Below are positions 56,877 through 64,000 of a stretch of 64,000 nucleotides of DNA, in pieces. The notes under the pieces were generated by a model. It worked only from the letters and a program-made list of their open reading frames with translations, did not search any database and was not told the origin of the DNA. The stretch comes from Macrotrachela quadricornifera (lineage: Eukaryota > Rotifera > Eurotatoria > Philodinida > Philodinidae). The stretch lies in the NCBI GenBank assembly GCA_022393335.1, contig JAJEKB010021543.1:1919654-1983653 (forward strand), given 5' to 3'. The translations under genes were made by a program, and so were the position numbers. How positions within the stretch are numbered: the stretch's first letter is position 1; each line of letters begins with the position of its first letter.

Positions 56877-59009
56877 ATGTGTGAAAATATCTCACAGATA
56901 ACTGTATGGCTTGATCTAACAGAGAGTCCTGATAGTACAACTCATTTTAAACTCTGTAAGATCGACCCATACTTACTTACATTTCGCGACTGTCATCGAT
57001 GCATTGATTTTATCACAGACCAGAATTACAGTCAAGTTAAAATTGGTTTAATTATATCTTCGGATCTAGCCATTACTGATGATTCTGTACTACTAAACTT
57101 ATGTGAAGAACTTGCTCAAATTGATGCAATCTTTGTTTTAAGCTCGTTCGAATTTGATCATTCAGATCTGACTAAAATATACGGTGTTTATTCCGACTTG
57201 GAGTCGTTGTCTGAAATTTTGAGCAAGAACTGTATTATTCGATCCTACCATAGAAACGACAAATCGGAGTTTCGATTATTGTCTTCTGGCTCTGTCACTT
57301 CTGAGGACGACAACAGCAGAAGTGAGACAGTACCTTTGTATGGTACGGACGTTGATTTTATGTGTTCAAAATTTTTGCGAAGAATTTTGAATCAAATCGA
57401 TACAACGCAACAAGACATTATTGACTTTTGCCTGGAAAACTGTGATTATAATGAATATGATTTCAATGTTATTGAACAATTCAGAATATATTACAAGGCC
57501 GAAGATGCTATAAACTGGTATACACGTGACACGTTTCTGTACCGATTATTGAATAGAGCTTTAAGAACCATGGACATTGAACAACTGTATTCATTGCGGT
57601 TTTTTATACGAGATTTAGACGCTCAATTGACGAAAAAGTTTGAATCACAGCGATTAGATTCCGCTTCACTAATTCTATACCGAGGTCAATTCATGACAGT
57701 ACCTGAACTACAGAACAAGATTGTTCATAATGTGGGAGGTTTTTATTCAGTACCAAGTTTTCTCTCTACCACACGGAACCTAGCCATTGCTTCAATTTTT
57801 GCCGGTGATGGAACCAATATTGAGGCTCATAGTGTCCTACTTGAAATCGAAGTTTCAAAAAATAATCATAGGATTGCATACGCAGATATCTCAGAAGATA
57901 GCGTATATAATGACAGTGAAAACGAAATTTTGTTTACAATGGGAGCAGTCTTTCGTATTATATCAGCAGAAGAAACAGATGAACGTGTATGGTTAGTGAA
58001 GCTGAAACTCAGCGATGATGACGAATATGAAGAAACAAGACAACTAGAGCTCCGTCTGACGAATAAAATTATTTCATCAAATGGAACGATGAGTCTTGCC
58101 AGACTGGCATTTCATATGGCTCGTTATGATGTAGCTGTGAAATTTTACGATTTATTACTTCAAAATTCACCAGTTAATGAAAAGTTGATACTGCTGCCCA
58201 AAATTTATGAAGAGCTTGCCTCTGTTTACTATACCATTCAACAATATGATAAGGCCATAGAATGTTATAATGCTTCACTCCAAATAGATTTTAACAATTA
58301 TCCTGTAACGGATCTGAGATTTATCAAGAGATATAGTGATTTGGGATGTGCCTACTTAGGTAACCGTGATTATGAGAAAGCCCAAGAGATAATGAACATA
58401 GCAATTGGTATCATCGAAGATAACCCCGAACCTGATCAAACTTCGATCGAAATATATGCAAAGATTATTGCCGACCTCTTTCGTGCCAAGAAAAGGGATG
58501 TTTTTATTTCATCTTTAACCGAAGGAGTGAACTTACCTGTTCACAAATCCATGTCTTTTTTGGAAATGTATCCAAATAGTTTGAGCTTAGGCAATGATAT
58601 TGGAACTGTTTATCATGTCAAGGCGAATTATGAAGCAGCTTTGAAAATGTACGAACTCTGTCTCGCTAATCTACTAAGCTTTGATCGCTATGATCCACGT
58701 GCTGCCGAAACATACAGTAATATCGCATTTGTTTACTTAGATATAGGTCAATATGACATGGCAATCGAGTATTTCAACAAAGAGCTTGAAATTCTAAAGA
58801 GGATTCATCATTCAAAACACTTAGCTATAGGTGGGGTGAACAAGGCTCTGGCAATGTGCTATCATCTCCAAGGTGACTGGAAACGGGCTGTGATCTGTTT
58901 GTTTAAGCTACTCGATATTCATATCTATAACTTTTCGAATAATCATCCAACAGTTGAAGACGATATGGTGTTGATTCATCGAATTTTAGAAGAACGTCTT
59001 CGGCTATAA
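56877..59009 (+). CDS. Mono-ADP-ribosyltransferase with TPR tail
   Basis: 710 residues, single exon. The N-terminal about 130 residues are a conserved uncharacterised module (VWLDLTESPD, CIDFITDQ, KIGLIISSDLAI). Residues about 215-380 fit the Arg-specific ART fold with its R-S-ExE triad: LILYRGQ (Arg269), SVPSFLSTT (Ser294/Ser297 block) and ENEILF (Glu348, Glu350) before TMGAVFRI. Such enzymes move ADP-ribose from NAD+ to a protein. From about 405 to 705 there are some six tetratricopeptide repeats, for example YEELASVYYTIQQYDKAIEC, YSNIAFVYLDIGQYDMAIEY and NKALAMCYHLQGDWKRAV, likely for target binding. No signal peptide, so intracellular. ART-TPR proteins are strongly expanded in bdelloids; the physiological target is unknown. 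Intact. Confidence 0.9.
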   Translation: MCENISQITVWLDLTESPDSTTHFKLCKIDPYLLTFRDCHRCIDFITDQNYSQVKIGLIISSDLAITDDSVLLNLCEELAQIDAIFVLSSFEFDHSDLTKIYGVYSDLESLSEILSKNCIIRSYHRNDKSEFRLLSSGSVTSEDDNSRSETVPLYGTDVDFMCSKFLRRILNQIDTTQQDIIDFCLENCDYNEYDFNVIEQFRIYYKAEDAINWYTRDTFLYRLLNRALRTMDIEQLYSLRFFIRDLDAQLTKKFESQRLDSASLILYRGQFMTVPELQNKIVHNVGGFYSVPSFLSTTRNLAIASIFAGDGTNIEAHSVLLEIEVSKNNHRIAYADISEDSVYNDSENEILFTMGAVFRIISAEETDERVWLVKLKLSDDDEYEETRQLELRLTNKIISSNGTMSLARLAFHMARYDVAVKFYDLLLQNSPVNEKLILLPKIYEELASVYYTIQQYDKAIECYNASLQIDFNNYPVTDLRFIKRYSDLGCAYLGNRDYEKAQEIMNIAIGIIEDNPEPDQTSIEIYAKIIADLFRAKKRDVFISSLTEGVNLPVHKSMSFLEMYPNSLSLGNDIGTVYHVKANYEAALKMYELCLANLLSFDRYDPRAAETYSNIAFVYLDIGQYDMAIEYFNKELEILKRIHHSKHLAIGGVNKALAMCYHLQGDWKRAVICLFKLLDIHIYNFSNNHPTVEDDMVLIHRILEERLRL

Positions 59010-59099
59010 AGGCCAGAGGAGAAGTCGATGTTAATGTGAATTAGTTTTATCTGATAATATTTTCGAAGAAACTTTTTACATATTTATTCCCTCGAGTGT

Positions 59100-59360
59100 A
59101 AAGAGGGTCTAGCGAAATAAGAGATTGCGTGTGTGTCTTTCTGTTTCTTTGCAAATAAAAAAAAAGTCTCATGAGATTTCCGTTTGTGCGAATGTATTAT
59201 CCGAGATTTTCAAGATCACGGAATGTAATGGTGCCATTGGTCTCCTGGAACTTTGCCCTCGACTTTGTCAGCCAAGACAAATTCCTTCCGGGAAACATTT
59301 GAAATTGCAGAAGGGTTGACCGATGAATAATCAGAGTCGGAGAATCTTTGAGGGTGAGAT
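59100..59360 (+). repeat. Diverged dispersed repeat copy
   Basis: Resembles the 21135-21643 arm: GGTCTAGCGAAATAAGAGAT, GGTTGACCGATGAATAATCA and GAGTCGGAGAATCTTTGAG parallel the ATTGACCGAAGGATAATCGA and GAGTCGCGGAACTCGAATTT blocks there. The tandem units are heavily mutated. Confidence 0.5.
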
Positions 59361-59433
59361 GAGTTTTGAACAAAATAAGTATCAATCCGGATTTCGACTT
59401 AATTTCTAAGTCTCATTAGGTGGTAGACTAACA

Positions 59434-59930
59434 TAGTGGCGTAACTAGAAAAATTTACAGAGAGAGCATTGCTCCTCAGAGAATTTTCCCATAATATATG
59501 AAAAATATATCGTGGAATTTCAAAACTAAAAGTCGAAGTTTCATCATTACGAAAAAAATCCTCCTCGTGTCTCCAATTTCGAAAGATCTTATTGACACTT
59601 TCGTTGTGATCATTTTAATGGATCACATAGCGCGGGGTTTAAAAATGTATTTGCTGCATATAAAAATAAAAAGGTCTTGTGTTATCACAACAAGAATCCG
59701 ACTATTCATGTGTTTCTTTGAAAACTGTTCTACTGTTAGGTCGAGATCGACCATAATTTCGCGTTCAATTGAGAGGACGGCCATATTACGGAGATGATCA
59801 CCACTCATCTAGTTGCGAGCAAATGTCTTGCTCAATTTGAGTCAAGAGAAAATACGTTCACATGTAGTTGAACTGACAAGCATTGTGATCGCCACTGTGA
59901 CTAGTTTGAACATGTTCGAAGAAGCATGTT
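59434..59930 (-). pseudogene. hAT transposase C-terminal remnant
   Basis: On the minus strand, 59910-59640 reads SSTTCERIFS, a stop, LKLSKTFARN, a stop, then MSGDHLRNMAVLSIEREIM and VEQFSKKH. This is the hAT dimerisation region (CERxFSxLKxxKTxxRN followed by RLxxLAxLSIE). Two stops interrupt it and no other transposase exon is visible. The AGTGGCGTAACTAG at 59435 could be the matching transposon end. An old, fragmentary copy. Confidence 0.7.
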
Positions 59931-61927
59931 TGAGTAGTTGAATTTGATAAAATTCATGTAAAAAAATTCTTCATTGTTAATTGGTTTATAAAATTGCTAA
60001 TAACAAAATTAGAACTTTTGGTCTGATCTAAGTACAATGAAAGGATAATGAATGAAAAACGTAAAAATCAATAATTTTTAAATTGAAAAGAGATACATGA
60101 AGAGATCAATGTGTATTAAATAGAAATGCCAAAATAAAAGGAATATCTATCCTTTATTATTTTAATGCACTATATTTATTGTTAAATTTTGTGATAATTA
60201 TTTTTACGATTGCTTATGCACTAACATATTTGTTAAACTAAAGCTTTATCTCTAAAAGTATATAAAATTGTACTTGATACTAAAGTTTGAGATCTAGAAC
60301 AAATATGTCGAAATATCCAGTTGAAAAACATGTATCTTGACCTAACATTTTGTCTATAAAGGAAAAATACATGTACTTCAATTTTCCGAATACAATATAG
60401 ATAAGTCACTACAATTACGTCTATTTATGAATTGCACGGAACACTGCTAACTATAATGTAAAGATCAGTAATTTTTAAAAAAAGTGATGCTTTGAAGAAT
60501 AAAGATAAAATATGACATTTTTTTTTCATTTATTTTATGAAAGAATGCATTTATATTGAAGTTTACCGATTTTTGTCATAATGGATCTCACTTTGAAAAC
60601 TTTAAAAATTGCTCGAAAATCGAGAACAAAAGTAAGAAAAATTGTTACAATATCCGGTAGGTGCGAGTTCAGTCTGATATTTCTCTGTTTAGTATTCAAA
60701 TGCTTCGATTGATAACGAATTCAATTCAAAAAGGACGTATTGTCAAACGTCTCTTGAGACTTAAGAAAGTTTCGTGTCATTACTTTATTGTAGAAAACAC
60801 TTTTGAACATAGATACTCTTTCATACAAAATAACCTTGATAGAAAATCTTTCATGCATTATTTTATGTTCTCTTAATTCATTTATCTGAGATTTAGGAAT
60901 TTCATCTCATTATTTTTTTTCGGGTACCTTTAAACAAACGCTCCTTATGGCAGAACAAAATTGTGTTTGTAGTTCAAATATAAATTAATTAGCTTGCATC
61001 ATTTTATGTACTAAATGAAGTAGAGATGCAAGCTTATTAGAGATTATCAATCGAGATTGATCAATTGTCGCTTCACACTAAGCACTATCAATACGATCAA
61101 AGACAAAATTTCTTAAGTAGAAGTGAATGTATCATAGGAGAGAGAAACATAAGAACAAAACTATTGAACATTCGTATAATGATCTTCGAACTATTGATTG
61201 ATCGGATGTTTTAAATACTGATATTTTCACGATTCATAAGATTTTCATTTCATTATTTAGGTAGTGACAGTCAAAGCTAATTAATTTTGTATAAGACTTT
61301 CTCTTGAAATTTTCGCACGTTATTCAGCAATATAAGCATATTTTTCAACATTTGAAATTATATTATATAAAAGTTTGATAACTTCTTCGACCAAAGTCAG
61401 TCAATTAAATCAATTAATATAAGATAGTATTGTGATTTTGAACTTAATTTTGTCATATTAAAAAAAATTTCGACCACGGAAAGTGGTTCAGTAATCGTAC
61501 GTATTCTCAAATTGATCTATATTTCAGCTGCAGATACTTATCTGTGCGTTTACAAATCACTCGACGATACCATTGCAGAACAAGAATCAAAGCATTTTGA
61601 AAACCGCAGTCGGTTTTTCACTATCAAATAGAACCGAGCAGACGAACTTCATAATTTGTTAGCATTCAATACAAAATAACTTGGAGAACTAGATAAAAGA
61701 CCGAATTAATTTGTTGCATAGGCTACACATTTCGTGTAAACATCTTACAATCGAAGAAAGCACTAATTCATACTTTGCTTTCCAACATTGTAACATAGAC
61801 CAAATAAAAAAAAATTGCTCAACTCGTTAAAAAATTTTGAAAGTCATTAAAATATTGAAATTGAATGAACCTTTATTTACTTATTGAAAGTGGAAACATT
61901 AAAAACACAATTGTAGTTAGTTTCTGC
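59931..61927. other. AT-rich intergenic
   Basis: About 2 kb with no gene or clear repeat recognised. Confidence 0.5.
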
Positions 61928-62578
61928 TTAAAATCGTCCTTCTGACTGATCATCATTATCGGAAACGTTAGCTGCAACATTTTTAATTTTCTTGCTGATT
62001 ACACGTCGTTTAATAGTTAGTATTATAACAATACCTCCGATAATATATGTCGAAATAATTAGACCAGAAGCTGCCCGATACAATCTCTCTTGACAATAGG
62101 TAGTTGTGTCTGCTGTATTCGTAGATTGTCTGCGACTCTTATTACTAAAAACCCAGACATTACCTGCAATGAACCAAGCAAAGAACCATAAGGTAAATAC
62201 AAGCTGTAACACAATATTTGGTAGCATAAGTTGACGAGCCAATGTCGTCTTGTGCATTACTCCATAGATTACTTTAGCATTAATAAACGCAAGAATATTT
62301 AATATGACCCAGGCAAGTTTTGTAGCACCATGAACAATAAGAAACGTATTGATTAATGGTTCCATTGGACATTGACCGCGATATTTAATACCATAATTAA
62401 GTTCAGTAGCACCAAAAACACAAGCAAGTATGATTTGAACCAGTAATATTTTTGATGAAAAGTAGGCCATTGCTTTATCAAGACGTTCTTCACGTTTTGA
62501 AAGAATTGATGTAGTAAGTACAGTACCATTAGGCACATCTGGAACCTCATAAGACGAATATGGGGGAGCTACTCGCAT
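61928..62578 (-). CDS. Four-helix membrane protein, TMEM272-like
   Basis: 216 residues, single exon. A Pro/Tyr-containing soluble N-terminus (MRVAPPYSSYEVPDVPNG) is followed by four transmembrane helices: about 43-62 (LLVQIILACVFGATELNYGI), 76-98 (LINTFLIVHGATKLAWVIL), 118-145 (MLPNIVLQLVFTLWFFAWFIAGNVWVF) and 168-189 (AASGLIISTYIIGGIVIIL). A basic then acidic tail ends the protein. The CPMEPLINTFLIVHG motif before helix 2, WFIAGNVWVFS after helix 3 and YCQERLYR before helix 4 are the hallmarks of the TMEM272-like family, which is much expanded in several invertebrates. Function unknown. Intact. Confidence 0.8.
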   Translation of the reverse strand: MRVAPPYSSYEVPDVPNGTVLTTSILSKREERLDKAMAYFSSKILLVQIILACVFGATELNYGIKYRGQCPMEPLINTFLIVHGATKLAWVILNILAFINAKVIYGVMHKTTLARQLMLPNIVLQLVFTLWFFAWFIAGNVWVFSNKSRRQSTNTADTTTYCQERLYRAASGLIISTYIIGGIVIILTIKRRVISKKIKNVAANVSDNDDQSEGRF

Positions 62579-64000
62579 TGTAAATATGTTTCAATGAATC
62601 AGTAATAGGCGTTGTATGATAATAATTGATGACGAAAAAGAACAAAATATACGCAATGAAGCGTGAATAAAAATATGATTTTTTTTTTCTATCGTATAGA
62701 GAGACGGTATCGACGCGAACGAAATATTACTTTTTTTTCATGCACTAAATATATAAAACAAATCATTTCTATTTGAGTAATCAAGAGAATTAGTAATATA
62801 TTAACTAATGCAAAAATAAACAAATATACAATATATTTTATAACTGTCTTCTACATTAAACTTATTTCACATGTGATAATGATTTTATAACTTTTATCAA
62901 GCATGGAAGTTAATTTTTTTTTGCGATAATATGTTTTTTTTGATAGAAATATCTTTTATGAAAATATATGTAAATTTTTTATACTGATGAATCAATACTC
63001 ATTTCATGTCATCTAGTTATTGACAAAATGATGTCATATGTTAATATTTCAAGACCATATACAATACTTTATGGATTCATTTTTAGAGAGAAATACAGTT
63101 AACAAAAATCGTTCTATATAACAAGAGAATCATATCATAAGAGGTCAAGCAAAGAATAAATTAAAAAGGCCAGTTTTATCATTAATTTCAATACCGTATA
63201 TATTTTTAATTAGATGAATTTCGATTATCACTTAAAAATTCTGCTAGAATATTTTTAAAATATTTACGAATAGATTGTTATTTAAAAACATATTGATTAA
63301 ATTTCGGTTCTAGCTTTATGATAAATGGATGTACACTATCATTATGTTGACTAAGATTACATAGACTTTATGCTTTATCTTTTTGTTTTATTTCGTTTTA
63401 CATTTAATGTTAGTGTTTAAATGGTGATGTACTGAATTTTGGCCACTTAAGGTGTTCCTCCTCCTTAAAAAAAAAGTCAATATTCGTCAGAAACTTTGGA
63501 AATTGAGATAAATGCATAGAAAAGTAGTTCGTCTTCAGATCTTTCAGAAACAACATTTTTTTTTGTTCAGCATCCCGTTTTTGGTCAAAATTTTCGATGA
63601 TTTTCGTTTTCTCTCAGATTAAACATTTTGAACCGCATAATCTATTTTTCTCTGTGGGAGCTCATTCAATATATTTAAAGTTCTTTTATTTTAAAGAGCA
63701 TGTCAAAATGCAGTGCAGTACAAAATCCCTTCTTAGAATTAAGTTTATTTTTGATTATATATACAAACAATTATATAAATAGACTACCATTGTTAAGATA
63801 TTTTTTGAGTCATTGAACTTGTTTGCCTTAAAAAAAGATTTAAATATATTGAATGAGCCTCGACAGAGAAATTTGGTTTGCCAAATAAGCTATATATCTC
63901 AGTCATACCTCATGGTATAGGGGTGAAATTTTTATCATAGTTTCTCCCCTCTATCCCTAATACATCTTGAAAATTTCATATAATTTGGACGTTCCTGGGC
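62579..64000. other. AT-rich intergenic to window end
   Basis: No gene recognised. The segment 63880-64000 (GGTATAGGGGTGAAATTTTT, TCTCCCCTCTATCCC, GTTCCTGGGC at the edge) is GC-richer and may be the start of a repeat that continues outside the window. Confidence 0.45.

Noticed and set aside
1..64000. CRISPR arrays, tRNA or rRNA genes
   Set aside because: No regularly spaced direct repeats, cloverleaf-like segments with conserved boxes, or rRNA-like GC-rich conserved blocks were seen on reading.

Overview
This window is animal DNA, AT-rich and gene-poor, and it most resembles a bdelloid rotifer genome. That assignment is an inference. It rests on very short GT-AG introns (about 45-80 bp where no transposon has landed), on gene families that are prominent in bdelloids (EGF plus seven-helix receptors, ADP-ribosyltransferase-TPR proteins, glycine-rich-domain proteins, a SABATH-type methyltransferase outside plants, type II membrane proteins with Thr-rich stalks) and on many different low-copy DNA transposons. 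No prokaryotic operon, rRNA, tRNA, CRISPR array or retroelement was recognised.

Layout. 0.5-2.2 kb: a decayed mariner/Tc1 element. 2.3-2.6 kb: a small protein made only of a PABP-type MLLE domain. 6.1-13.3 kb: three loci of one secreted/membrane family, separated by a hAT-like element with a perfect 8-bp target duplication and two further elements nested inside it. 14.9-16.3 kb: a beta-lactamase-fold serine hydrolase. 17.8-21.6 kb: the 3' remnant of an M13 peptidase, cut off by about 490-bp inverted repeats that bracket a frameshifted EGF-7TM receptor. 22.0-30.6 kb: a 16-exon prolyl 4-hydroxylase alpha gene on the minus strand. One of its introns has been inflated to 4.2 kb by an unclassified DDE-like transposon with about 280-bp terminal repeats, itself carrying a later hAT MITE. 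31.0-38.0 kb: a transposon nest with a nearly intact PIF/Harbinger element (transposase plus Myb-like partner). 38.1-39.1 kb: the second copy of a foldback element also found at 16.3 kb.

41.6-64 kb is less disturbed: DUF4476-vWA-PX protein, glycine-rich-domain protein with a myristoylation-type start, GPR1/FUN34/YaaH transporter, SABATH methyltransferase with one in-frame stop, ADP-ribosyltransferase with TPRs, a hAT remnant and a four-helix TMEM272-like protein. The genes do not form an obvious pathway. The dominant theme is layered transposon insertion and single-lesion gene decay. The best candidates for something undescribed are the 25.1-29.3 kb transposon family, the composite element carrying the receptor, the orphan MLLE protein and the vWA-PX fusion.
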